From contig NC_083388.1 of NCBI RefSeq assembly GCF_031755915.1, forward strand, positions 15,016,501-15,080,500: a stretch of 64,000 nt of DNA, written 5' to 3'. Shown piece after piece: positions 25,016 to 35,460 of this stretch (position 1 is its first letter; every line of letters begins with the position of its first letter). The position numbers and the translations under genes are program-made. The DNA comes from Ziziphus jujuba. Lineage: Eukaryota > Streptophyta > Magnoliopsida > Rosales > Rhamnaceae. The notes beneath the pieces are model-generated. The model did not search any database. It saw only the letters and a list, made by a program, of their open reading frames with translations, and was not told where the DNA came from.

Positions 25016-25290
25016 CCATACATGAAATTGCCATACACAGAATTTATTCTTATTTTTATTTTATTTATTTACTTATGGCGCATAAAATGTGAGGTATTTA
25101 TTTTTTGATTTATGTATATGGCAGTTTTTTTTTGTTACAGTTAATGGAATTGTCATACATGAAATTGTATTGTTATATAGTTCTCACTATACACGGAATT
25201 GTCATACATGAAATTGCATTATTATACAGTTTTTACCATACACCGAATTGCATTATTATATATAACGGAATTGCATTATTATAGTAACTT
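25016..25290. repeat. Interspersed AATTGYCATACAYG repeats
   Basis: The words GAAATTGCCATACA, GGAATTGTCATACATG and GAATTGCATTATTATA recur seven or more times with irregular spacing. Noncoding internal repeat of the Helitron region. Confidence 0.65.
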
Positions 25291-25499
25291 TCTGAAATAA
25301 ATTTAAAATAAATAAAATATTTTATTTTATAATATTTACCAAATAAGTCAAATATATTTGACTATAAATAATTAAGTGCCACCTTTCGGTTATTTAAAAT
25401 TTCCATATTCAATATTTTATTGGGTTTTACTCTCTCATATTTCTGTTTTAGTTATTAAAGTTTTTTTTTGGTTTAATTTCAATTTATTTTCTTTTTTTG

Positions 25500-25845
25500 A
25501 TGTATCCTAATAAAAATCATCTTAATCATAAGCATATGCTTGAACCATACTATGAATTTTTGATTGAAGATGATGATGTTGTTATGGAAATTGATGTAAA
25601 AGAAGAAAACTTTTTCTGATGAAAAATCCTCACTGATTATAGATTCACCCATATTTATCAATTTTTTCAAGAGGATGGAGAACAAAAATATAAAAAGGAG
25701 AAGACGTAAGAGATTATTCAGGCCAAGAACATCTAAGAAAGAAGAGTATGATAGTTCTCACAATAAGGTGGTACCAAAATTCTCAGACATTGTGACAACT
25801 TCATTGAACAAGAAGCAATTTAGGAAGATGAAGCGTTTGTCCTAG
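25500..25845 (+). pseudogene. Unrecognised ORF fragments, one frameshift apart
   Basis: ATG at 25500 opens 39 codons with an acidic run (EDDDVVMEIDVKEE) ending at TGA 25617. Frameshifted by one base, a second reading continues with SDEKSSLIIDSP, ATG 25675, a basic stretch (KNIKRRRRKRLFRPRTSKKE) and FSDIVTTSLNKKQFRKMKRL, ending at TAG near 25843. Together about 110 residues with an acidic then a basic segment, which is more protein-like than its surroundings. No family is recognised. It may be a captured host exon or a Helitron protein tail. No promoter is evident. Confidence 0.35.
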
Positions 25846-25959
25846 ACATTATGGTTATTTTTTATGTTTTATTTTTCTTATTTGAATCTATTATGTTTAT
25901 AGGGATTAAAATAAAATAAAATGGTTTTATTTTAGTTATTATAAATATTGTTCTCTTTC

Positions 25960-27247
25960 AATGTATGTATCAATCTATTCCATGGTCAAGATTTGTTCTC
26001 TTTTATAAGTTTTCTAGAGGTTATTTGGTAATAATTATACCTAATAAATACTAAAACAATAGATTTTAATGCTACTTTTATATGCCTTTTTTTTAAATGT
26101 TTATATATTGTCCATAATCGGCAATTCAAGTATTTAGTCAAATTTTGTCCTTCTATATTTGTCCATAATCGGCAACCATGGTACTTCTATATATTGTCCT
26201 TTTTGTTAACAAATTCAAGTATTTAGTTAAATTTTTAATGTTTATATATTGTCCATAATCAGCAATTCAATATATATATATATATATATTGTCAGGAACA
26301 AATAAATATATATAGACAAATAAATATGAGTTCTTTCTTCGATAATAAATATATCTAATAAATCGATACAAAAGCTGTAGACTTGAATTTGTTAACAAAA
26401 ATGATAAATATCAATTTTTTCCTTATTAGGATGACATTGAAGAATCAAATTTAATTTTTTCCTTATTGATTTTTGAAAAATAATATTAAGCTTCCATATT
26501 ATGCCATACATAAAGCGAATAAATATTCCATAATCGCATAATAATTTAAATGTTAATTATTATTTTTTTTATGATAAATATCAATTTTTTCATATTAGGA
26601 TGACATTGAATAATCAAAATCAATTAGTGTGTTTCTCAATCCTGCTTCTAATGCAATCGAATTAGAAGCTCTATCGAATTAGAAGATCTTGATTTTCTTC
26701 TCATTTAAGCTCTATCAAACTATTTGCAAATTGAATCGCATGTATCTATCAATCTATTCCATGATCAAGATTTGGTCTCTTTTATATTTGTTTAAAAAAC
26801 TTATAAATATAGGTTTTTTGGTAATAATTACACCTGATGAATACAAAAACAATAGATTTTAATGCTACTTTTATATACCTTTTTTTTTAATGTTTATATA
26901 TTGTCTATAATCGGCAATTCAAGTATTTGGTCAAATTTTGTCCTTCTATATTTGTCCATAATTAGCAACCATGGTACTTCTATATATTGTCCTTTTTGTT
27001 AACAAATTCAAGTATTTAGTAAATTTTTAATGTTTATATATTGTCCATAATCGACAATTCAATGTTTTCCATAATTGACAATTCAATATATATTTTTATA
27101 TATATTGTCAAGAACATATAAATAGATATAAACAAATAAATATGGGTTCTTTCCTCAGTAATAAATATACCTAATAAATCGATACAAAAGTTGTAGACTT
27201 GAATTTGTTAACAAAAAGGATAAATATCAATTTTTTCCTTATTAGGT
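25960..27247 (+). repeat. ~480-bp direct duplication inside the Helitron
   Basis: Copy 1 (about 25960-26435) and copy 2 (about 26738-27247) share ATCAATCTATTCCATG, AATAGATTTTAATGCTACTT, several TTGTCCATAATCGGCAA-like words, TTTTTGTTAACAAATTCAAG and ATCAATTTTTTCCTTATTAG. Each copy also contains its own short internal repeats of TATATATTGTCCATAATCRG. Noncoding. Confidence 0.85.
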
Positions 27248-27519
27248 TAACAAAGGAATTATATTCATTGGTCATTATTTTTAAATGCTACAGATGGAAA
27301 AAAATTATTTGAACTTCAATTATTTGAATTTGAATTCAAATTCCACATATGGAAAAAATGAAATACATAAATATTTTTTAATTTGATTTTCATGAGTGAA
27401 TGGTATTATATGTAGATATCAAATTTTTAGTTATTAACAAACATTTATAATATACATTGAAAAAAATAAGATCCAAATATACTTATTATCAATAAAACTT
27501 TTAAAATAAGTTTTCAAAT

Positions 27520-27668
27520 ATGGCCAAGCAGATCGATTTTATCAACAAGATTAATGCTAACAAGACATAGTGGAGTTCAAAGTTCGAGTCTTAAGACTTT
27601 GAAAGGTGCCAAACTTTGATGTCAAAACAGAAATTAGTAGTATTGCAATGGTATTAATGGATGAGCAA
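27520..27668 (+). pseudogene. RPA70-like first exon (Helitron-associated OB fold)
   Basis: ATG at 27520 starts MAKQIDFINKINANKT, then an in-frame TAG. After a one-base shift the sequence reads VLRL-KVPNFDVKTEIS and SIAMVLMDEQ. It ends at 27668 before GTAATG, a splice-donor-like site. This is the N-terminal single-stranded DNA-binding OB-fold start of plant replication-protein-A 70-kDa-like proteins (I-din---ett--IkvRviRlW-v-n-----i-siemiLvDe-G). RPA-like genes are carried by plant Helitrons. The stop, the frameshift and a stop in place of the conserved tryptophan make it nonfunctional. Confidence 0.65.
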
Positions 27669-27719
27669 GTAATGTTTTGTTCCTTTTTTTTTTAATTTTC
27701 ATTAAATGTTAGTGATATT

Positions 27720-28085
27720 ATTATTATTATTATTATTAATATTATACAATATAAGAAAGAAAAAAAAAATATATATATATATAGTATATAATATATATGT
27801 ATATATATAATTTCGTGCATGTGTATATATATATAGTGATAATATTAGTATACAATATAATATTATACATATTATATAATATATATATATATAATTTCGT
27901 GCATGTGTATATATTATATATAATATAAATAATATATTATATATTATTTATAATATATATGCAATATCATGCATGTCTATATAATATACTAAATAATATA
28001 TGTATATATATATATATATATAATATAATATATAATATATATAATATTGTATATAATAATATAATAATATTATATATCGATTATT
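27720..28085. repeat. AT microsatellite block
   Basis: About 360 bases of ATT and AT/TATA repeats. The 20-mer ATATAATTTCGTGCATGTGT (preceded by more TA repeats) occurs at about 27803 and again at about 27889, with a relative (TATGCAATATCATGCATGTC) near 27957. A very low-complexity spacer between the RPA-like exon and the helicase fragment. Confidence 0.8.
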
Positions 28086-28133
28086 TTATTTAAGGTTTAA
28101 ACATTTTTCCCAATAATATAATAATGTTCTTGG

Positions 28134-28608
28134 TTGTCTAATCATCAGTTGAAATTGAAGGTCGGTGTCCCTATTATGCTATTACGAAATGTTGATCATT
28201 CTTCGGGGTTGTGCAATGGGACTAGATTAGTCATTACAAGGCTTGGCAATCATGTTCTCAAAGGCAAAGTTATTTCAGGGAGCAATATTGGGTTTAAAGT
28301 GTTTAGTCTAAGAATGACTTTAACTCCATCAGACCCAACGTTACCTTTTAAATTTCAAAGAAGACAATATCCTTTGGTTGTATCATATGCTATAACTATT
28401 AATAAGAGCCAAGGTCAATCTCTTTCGCTTGTCAGAATTTATCTTAAAAAAATCAGTTTTTAGTCATAGATAATTATTATACATTGCAGTCTTCAGAATT
28501 ACAAATAGAAAATGATTGAAGATATTAATTTGTGATGAAGATGGAGAACCTACCAATTCAACCACTAATGCGGTCTTCAAAGAAGTTTTTCAAAATTTGG
28601 ATTAATTA
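28134..28608 (+). pseudogene. Helitron PIF1-like helicase, C-terminal remnant
   Basis: The ORF to 28463 gives KVGVPIMLLRNVDHSSGLCN, GTRLVITRLGNHVLKGKVIS, TPSDPTLPFKFQRRQYPLVV and SYAITINKSQGQSLS. These are the hallmark C-terminal helicase motifs of plant Helitron Rep/Hel and PIF1 proteins (G-PvmLLRNid---GLCNGTRl...PSd--lPF-f-RrQFPi---FAmTiNKSQGQSl). Past the stop, shifted frames still read LICDEDGEPTNSTTNAVFKE and VFQNLD-stop at about 28605, the usual C-terminus. The motif VI glutamine-glycine-glutamine is intact. Only about 150 of the >1,000 residues remain. Confidence 0.9.
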
Positions 28609-28767
28609 TGTTAAATTTAAAGTTTTAATTTAATATTGTTTTTATAATACTTTATATTTGATTTGATTATAATTCTTTTTTATAATCTATTATCAAAATA
28701 ATATATTGCAATTATATATGTCGTACATCGAACGGGTATGTATCTAGTAATATATAAAAGAAAAACC

Positions 28768-28815
28768 GTATGCGTCACGTGTCAGTATATCCTTTTTTTA
28801 AATTCCCTCCAAAAC
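28768..28815 (+). repeat. Helitron 5'-end motif, copy 3
   Basis: TATGCGTCACGTGTCAGTAT then AAATTCCCTCCAAAAC. Followed by the same ~300 bp that follow copy 1 (ATATAACTATCCATAACTAT, AAAATATTGATAAAAT). Confidence 0.75.
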
Positions 28816-29230
28816 ACATTTATTTATTTATTTATTTATTATCTTACCTTTTATGAATATAACCAAATATATATATAATTAATTTTTGATATAACTATCC
28901 ATAACTATCAAAATATTGATAAAATTACACATGGTAACAATTTTAAAATAAATTTAAAATAAATAAAATATTTGATTTTATCTTGTTTACCAAATAAATC
29001 AAATACGTAAAATGGATTTGCATATATATAGTTTCCTTAATTAAATATATTTTAATCATTTTTACATATTTTAATATCATTATATGGAAATTAACAAAGA
29101 TATATTTTTATTTGAATATAAAATATAATATCATAAAGTATAATATTTTTATTATATTATATAATATAATATTACATGTTACTGCATATAGATATAATAT
29201 ATAAAAATAGAAGAGTAAGAATAAAAATAT

Positions 29231-29273
29231 AACCAAGTGTCATCACAATATTCGTTTAAATTCCCTCCAAAAT
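29231..29273 (+). repeat. Helitron 5'-end motif, copy 4
   Basis: ACCAAGTGTCATCACAATAT then TTAAATTCCCTCCAAAAT. Shares its downstream region with copy 5 (ATAACCRTATCAAAATRTCA, AGTAACCACTATTTAA-like). Confidence 0.7.
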
Positions 29274-30006
29274 GGTTAAAAAAATATATTTCTTTTTCTT
29301 TTTATTATTTATAACCGTATCAAAATGTCAATCAGTATTAAAAGTAACCACTATTTAAGAAGATGGGATTTTTTATTTTTAATTGGTTGTATCCAAAAAC
29401 ATATATTTTTATTATTATAATATTGTATACTATATAAGTGCATCTACATATATATATGATTCAGAATTAAAATAATTAATTAAAAGGGTATGAGATTTTT
29501 AACTTTTTGTTAGTTCTACCCAAAATTATATTTTTTATTATTATAATATTATATTAATTGGGAAAAAATGTTATAATGTATAATTATAACAAAAATATAA
29601 TATTATATTTATAAAATTATAAATTAAAATGTATCTACATATATAATATGTATTATATATATAATGTGCATTAAAGTCTCCATGTCTCTATATGTAACGT
29701 GCATTAAAGTCTCCATATAATATTAAAGTATTTTAAATATTTTTTAATATATAAATATGATTACATGGAAAATAATAAAAATATTTCTTTCTTTGGACAT
29801 TAAAAAATTACATGAATAATAAATTTTATTTTATTAGTAGAAAAAATTTGAGATCTCATTTTTAGAATATAATTGTTAAACATGGTAAAATAATATTTGC
29901 ATTCAAAATAAATTTTTTTATTCTATTTTATTTACCAAATAAGTATAATATATTTGATTATAAATTATTAGTAATTGAAAGTAGAAGAGTCAGTATAAAA
30001 AATAAT

Positions 30007-30050
30007 TGCCACGTGTCATTATAGTATTCATTTAAATTCCCTCCAAAATT
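30007..30050 (+). repeat. Helitron 5'-end motif, copy 5
   Basis: TGCCACGTGTCATTATAGTA then TTAAATTCCCTCCAAAAT. Best preserved copy of the CACGTGTCA motif. Confidence 0.75.
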
Positions 30051-30595
30051 ATTAAAAAAATATCTCTTTTTCTCTTTATTATCTATAACCTTATCAAAAT
30101 ATCAATAAGTATTAAATGTAACCACTATTTAAAAGTATACTGTGAAAACTTATTTAAAGGAGCAAAAAGCTTTTAAGGAAGATTGTTCATTGGGTATTAA
30201 TTCATCTTTAATGAGGAACAAAATTTCATTGGCTTATTGCATTACAAGGTCTAACAATAGAAACATATGTGGTTTTTTATAGGGTTTTTGACTTAAAAGG
30301 TTTGATTTTCTTTTTTCTTTTTTATTTTTTCCCATTATGGATTTAAAATTGGCTTGCCCATCCATAACATCCATTTTCGCTTTCTTTATTTGGGAGGGCC
30401 TCACGTAGAAGAAATTTATTGTTTCTCACCAGCTGCAATATATGATACATAAGCCATGCATCACTTCCATTTGGTACGTACTAATCAATCAACCTTATAA
30501 ACCTCTAAATATATACATATATATTGATATATATTGGCATTGAAAATGAAAGATTTGAATTCAAACTCTCTATCTTACAAATAGTGAAATTTTAT

Positions 30596-30799
30596 CATTT
30601 ATGTCATTTATATATGTGTGTGTATGTATGCATGTATGTATGTATGTATGTATGCATGTATGTAATGAAGGTGAATCTAGAAAATTAAATAGAAATGTTG
30701 TCATTTATGTGTGTGTATGTATGAATGTACGTACATATGTATGTATGTATGTATGTATGCGCATATGATACAGATGACTTTAGAAAATTAAATAGAAAT
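30596..30799. repeat. (ATGT)n microsatellite in a ~104-bp tandem duplication
   Basis: Two blocks of TATG/TGTA tetranucleotide repeats (about 30613-30664 and 30707-30766) are each followed by TAGAAAATTAAATAGAAAT, preceded by GGTGAATC in one copy and GATGACTT in the other. The whole repeat-plus-tail was therefore duplicated. Confidence 0.85.
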
Positions 30800-31982
30800 A
30801 AAGCTTTACTATAGTTTATCGAGGGAGTAGAGTATATGATTACAACAAGAGTCCTATGTGTATAATTCACAACCAACGTAAATGTAATTAGATAACGGTG
30901 ATGATAATAATAATAATAATAATAAAAGGTAATTAGATTATATTATAAAGATTTAATATAAAAAAAATTAATTACTTATAAGTAATAAAAAAAATAATAA
31001 GAATAAAAACATTAAAAAAAATTATAATCTATATATTGATATCTTTGTTGGTTTGTTATCTCTATTTTATTGTAAAATAAAAAAATATTATATACGACAA
31101 TTAATAATTAGATTTTATATACTCATATATATTTGGATATGTAATAAATAAAATTTTAATGTTATGATATATAGATTTCAATAATAAAATTGATCTTCTT
31201 ATTTGATTTTCTTAAAATATATATAATCATAAATAAATTATCTTATAAGGTAAAAATATATTCATAAGGTAAATAATAATAATAGTAATAATAATAATAA
31301 ATATAATTGAATTATATTATGAGAATTTCATATAAGAAAATTAATTATTACAAGGAATCAAAAATTAAAACACCCAAATTACGGTTTTTAAAAAGTAATA
31401 ATAAATTTAAGAATTGATTATGGAATTAAAGAAACGAAAATAAATCGTATTTTCATTTTGTAGAAGGTAATAAATGAATCTGAATAAGGTAAATGATACA
31501 TTTTTAAAAGCAATAATTTTTTTTTGAAGCAAATAAAGCTTGAATAATACTAATTATTTATTTTAAAAATAAATATTTTTTTCCTTAAATGGATGAGAAT
31601 ATAAATAAGACTAAGTTTACAATATTTAGATTGCAAAGGGTGGTAACCATACATGGTTATTTTTTAAATTAATTTAAATAATAAAGGACGAAACTTTAGT
31701 TTAAAATAACAGCTTAATTTTAGAAATTGAAAAAAAATTACATGCATCATTTCAAACAATATTATATCTTTATCAAGTTTTAAAGATTTTCACTTATAAA
31801 TAGGCAATGGAATAAGTGATTTTTAACTTCCAGTCAATCAGATATATAACTATTGAATAATATTTCCTTTTCAATTTCAATTTTTGTTATATTATTTTTT
31901 AATTCTCTAAAAAGTTATTATTATTTTTTAAAATCATTTATTGCGATTATATATACCATACATTACATGGAATCAATACTAG

Positions 31983-32427
31983 TTTAGATAAATCATGTTC
32001 AATGCAAAACATAAATATTGCAATATTAATTAACAAATAGCATTGATAATAATAGCATATAATATTTCTTTCACTATTTTTTTCCCCCATCGATTGGGAG
32101 GAGTTTGTGGATTTGAATAATACAGCTCTTTCAAAACTTATAACATAAACACCCCCTTAGAAAAGAATGACAAAAACTATATAACATAACATTGTTTATA
32201 TATTTGACTTAATTTTTGCTTTAACTTTTTTTATTTTTCAATTATATAATTTGAAGTTTTGTAGAGCCTAATGTGGAATAGGCAAAACTAGAAGATAGTT
32301 AAGTGTTCATCTTGATGACCAAAAAAAAAGAAGTCTCGTCTTTTAACTTGATTTGAATTTGCTGTATTTATTTCTTTATGTATTTTAATTTATTTCTTTT
32401 GGTCTTTTAGACGACAAGATAACCCAA
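31983..32427. other. AT-rich spacer
   Basis: No gene or recognisable element between the Helitron 3' end and the duplicated block that hosts the foldback element. Confidence 0.6.
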
Positions 32428-32456
32428 GTAACAAATCCATTGTTTTTCCAGACAAT

Positions 32457-32487
<31 letters not shown>

Positions 32488-32609
32488 CTTTTATTAATCA
32501 GTTTGCAATTTATATATTTACCCGTTGCATTTTAACTGATATAACCATATAGAATTTTGTATTAGTCAATTTATTTATTTATTTATTTTCGCAATCTGAA
32601 AATCATTTG

Positions 32610-32641
<32 letters not shown>

Positions 32642-32665
32642 TGCGTCATGTACAATTTGGCTGTA
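32428..32665. repeat. Local duplication, copy 1 (empty site)
   Basis: Starts TAACAAATCCATTGTTTTTC and ends TGCGTCATGTACAATTTGG. It contains TATTATCTTTTATTAATCAG at about 32484-32503, the uninterrupted counterpart of the target occupied in copy 2. It also has (AT)n runs at 32459-32485 and 32611-32641. Confidence 0.85.
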
Positions 32666-33229
32666 ATAACAATTCCATTGTTTTTCCGGACATTATATAT
32701 ATATATATATATACACATATATATCTTTTGTATATATATATATATAGTTCTTCTATGGTCAAGACCGACCTAACGAAAATGGTGCGGTCCAAAAACATAA
32801 AAAAATGATCGGCCATTAGATTTCAACTTATCCAGTGAACGACTCAGATATTTCTCTATCACACGTGAGAAGATTGCAACTTCAAAAAAATTTCCTTCAA
32901 TATTCCCGCTTCAAAACATCATTTTCTTTCCCGCTAGCACCACTGTTTCACACAGAATTTACCATTTTAAAATTCTCAAATAAAATTCTCCATTTCTCAC
33001 CGTTTCAAAATTCCCAAATAAAATCCATTGTTCCAGCCCCAGATATTTTTCTATTGCTTTCACCGCCCGAACCTTCTTCTTGACAATCCAAAATCCATTT
33101 AAAGCTTCGGTTAAAGGTTAGTATTTGTGAGCCATTGTTTTTTTTTTTCGAGCCTTTTTTTTTTTAGTTTTTTAAGTGTGAACAAAAAATCAAAAAAAAA
33201 ACAAAAACAATGAGGTCGATGACCTGCAA

Positions 33230-33610
33230 AACGTCATCGGTTTAGGTACCAAACAAGTGGCCATTTTCCTACAGATTAAAAGGCTGCTCTTTCTTGGTGG
33301 TCCAGAGTAGTCTTGCCGTGGCCAAGAGCGAAGCCCCGGTGGTGACTGTATCGCTGCCCAGAGCAGAAAGAGCGCTTACGGCCTTGATAATTGAATCTCG
33401 TTTGGTTGGGTTCTTTTGAGTCTTGAGGCCCCGATCTTGATCGGATATGAGGCTGAAAAGTTCCTACTTGGAGAGTTTTGATTGAGCTGTGAGGGATGAG
33501 CAGGCGATCATAGAGGAGTTAGAATGGTGGGGTTTCAGAGAACAAGAATTGAAATGATGGTGTTGTGGGTTGAATTGAATATTAGAAAGAAGGAGGTTTG
33601 AGAACGTAGA
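33230..33610 (-). pseudogene. Captured non-repetitive sequence in the left arm
   Basis: A GC-richer block (CCATTTTCCTACAGATTAAA to GGGTTGAATTGAATATT) mirrored at 36885-37235. Read on the + strand in the frame equivalent to the right-arm ORF, it gives LVVQSSLAVAKSEAPVV and ALTALIIESRLVGFF, then a stop. The substitutions between the two arms are not confined to third codon positions, so there is no sign of coding constraint. Origin unknown. The strand given is nominal. Confidence 0.4.
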
Positions 33611-33759
33611 GTTCTAGAATTTTTTTTTTTAATTCCTTTGTAATTTTTTATATTTTTGCAAGTATCATTCAAAATAATAAAATTTAAACTTACTAAAAAA
33701 AAATCGAGGACTAATTGAAAATTACTAAATTGAAAAGATAATAAAAAAAAAATTGGGGG

Positions 33760-34662
33760 ACCAAAGCCAACGCTATTACATTCCAGCAGCGTTGGCTTTG
33801 GTCGCTCAATTTTTAATTTTTTTTATTATTTTCTTTATTATTTTCTTTTTTTAATTCCTTTATAATTTTTTTTTTATATTTTTGTAAGCATCATTCAAAA
33901 TAATAAAATTCAAACTTAACAAAAAAAAATTGAAGACTAATTGAAAATTACTAAGTTGAAAAGATAATAAAAAATAAAAAAAATTGGGGGACCAAAGCCA
34001 ACGCTATTACATTCCAGCAGCGTTGGCTTTGGTCCCTCAATTTTTAAATTTTTTTTATTATTTTCTTTTTTTAATTTCGTTATATTTTTTTTATATTTTT
34101 GGAAACATCATTCAAAATAATAAAATTCAAACTTAACAAAAAAAATTGAAAACCAATTGAAAATTACAAAATTGAAAAAATAATAAAAGAAAATTGGGGG
34201 ACCAAAGCCAATGCTATTACATCCTAGCAGCATTGGCTTTGCTCCCCCAATTTTTTACTATATTCTTTTTTATTTTCATTTTTTTAATTCCTTTGTAATT
34301 TTTTTATATTTTTGTAAATATCATTCAAAATAATAAAATTCAAACTTAACAAAAAAAAATTGAGAACTAATTGAAAATTGCAAAATTGAAAAAATAATAA
34401 AAAAAATTTGGGGACCAAAGCCAACACTATTACATCTCAGCAGCGTTGGCTTTGATCCCCCAGTTTTTTAAATTTTTTATAATTTTTTAATTCCTTTATA
34501 ATTTTTTTTATATTTTTACAAGTATCATTCAAAATAATAAAATTCATATTTAGCCAAAACAATTAAGGATCAATTGAAAATTACAAAATTGAAAAGATAA
34601 CAAAAAAAAATTAGGAACCAAAGACAACGCTTTTACATCCTAAAAGCCGTGACTTTGGTCCC
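33760..34662. repeat. Left-arm hairpin tandem array, 5 units
   Basis: Cores begin near 33760, 33991, 34201, 34414 and 34617 (spacing 203-231 bp). Each core is itself a hairpin: ACCAAAGCCAACGCT, a loop of about 13 bases, then AGCGTTGGCTTTGGT. Between cores lies AT-rich sequence with the constant words ATCATTCAAAATAATAAAAT and AACTAATTGAAAATTAC. The fifth core is eroded. Confidence 0.9.
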
Positions 34663-34714
34663 TCAATTTTTTAGATTTTTTTATTATTTTATTTTTTATT
34701 TCTTTTTTTAATTC

Positions 34715-35425
34715 CTTTCATGAAAATTGGACAAAAAGAAGAGGAAAAAACTTTTGATAAAAATAGGATAATGAACAAAAAAAAAAGAAAAAAAGAGGGC
34801 AAAAAAAAAAAAGAGTTTAAAATTGGACCAAAAAGAAAGAGGAATTTTTTTTTGATGAAAATATGATAATGAAAAAAAAAAAAGGGTTTGTGTTTAAAAT
34901 TGGACTAGAAATGAAGAAAAAATGAAAAGAAAAAAAAAACTGTCATAAAAGGGAGCAAAGCCAACTCTATTTTTTTAACAAGCATCGGCTTTGTACAAAC
35001 TTTTAAAATTGTGTCGCTAAAAACCAAGTATATAAATTTTAAAAACCAAGTATATACTTGGTTTTTAGCGACGTAATTTTAAAATAGCATCACTAAATCC
35101 TGTATAAAGGCGACGCTTGTTAAAAAAATAGTATTGGCTTTACTCCCTTTTGTGACAGTTTTTTTTTCTTCCCATTTTTTCTTCTTTTCTAGTCCAATTT
35201 TAAACACAAATCTTTTTTTTTTTTTCATTATCATATTTTCATCAAAAAAAATTTCCTCTTTTTTTTGGTCCAATTTTGAAGACAAACCCTCTTTTTTTTT
35301 TTTTTTTTTTGTTCATTATCATATTTTCATCAAAAGTTTTTTTTTCTTTTTTTTAATCCAATTTTAAACACAAACTCCCTTTTTTTTTTTGTTCATTATC
35401 ATATTTTCATCAAAAAAATTTAAAA
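34715..35425. repeat. Central purine/pyrimidine inverted repeats
   Basis: Left of centre are at least two or three copies of an AAATTGGACMAAAAAGAA...GATAATGAAMAAAAA block. Right of centre are three mirrored copies (TCATTATCATATTTTCATCA, TCCAATTTTAAACACAAA). They form the inner arms of the palindrome. A related core (GGGAGCAAAGCCAACTCTAT at 34951 and its mirror near 35130) flanks the centre. Confidence 0.8.
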
Positions 35426-35460
35426 GAAAGAAAATAATAAAAAATTGAAAAAATTGGAGG

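Larger units (their letters stand above)
24280..28747 (+). mobile_element. Decayed Helitron with helicase C-terminus
   Basis: Candidate 5' end TCTATAAAATATATATAAAA at 24280 is followed by the family motif GCCACATATCAG...AAATTTCCTCTAAAAT. The 3' end at 28744-28747 is CTAG followed by T, with the GC-richer subterminal block CGTACATCGAACGGGTATG just before it, as in plant Helitrons. It contains a PIF1/Rep-Hel helicase C-terminus and an RPA-like exon, both found in autonomous plant Helitrons. The Rep nuclease (HUH) and most of the helicase are missing. The 5' boundary is inferred. Confidence 0.7.
28743..31982 (+). mobile_element. Second, non-autonomous Helitron joined head-to-tail
   Basis: TCTAGTAATATATAAAAG at 28743 looks like a Helitron 5' end (TC, then an A/T-rich start) and overlaps the CTAG of the preceding unit. 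The motif GTCACGTGTCAGTATATCC follows. The matching 3' end is CTAG-T at 31979-31983. It is preceded by ATTGCGATTATATATACCAT and ACATTACATGGAATCAATA, which align with the subterminal region of the first Helitron. It contains further 5'-motif copies at 29231 and 30007, so units may be nested. No coding sequence. Confidence 0.6.

Noticed and set aside
24280..32640. CRISPR-like or other regular repeat array
   Set aside because: Repeats are irregular in spacing, eukaryotic, and explained by Helitron ends and AT microsatellites.
35134..35367. 77-codon Phe-rich ORF and its antisense Lys-rich ORF
   Set aside because: Translation of poly(T)/poly(A) in the centre of the foldback element.
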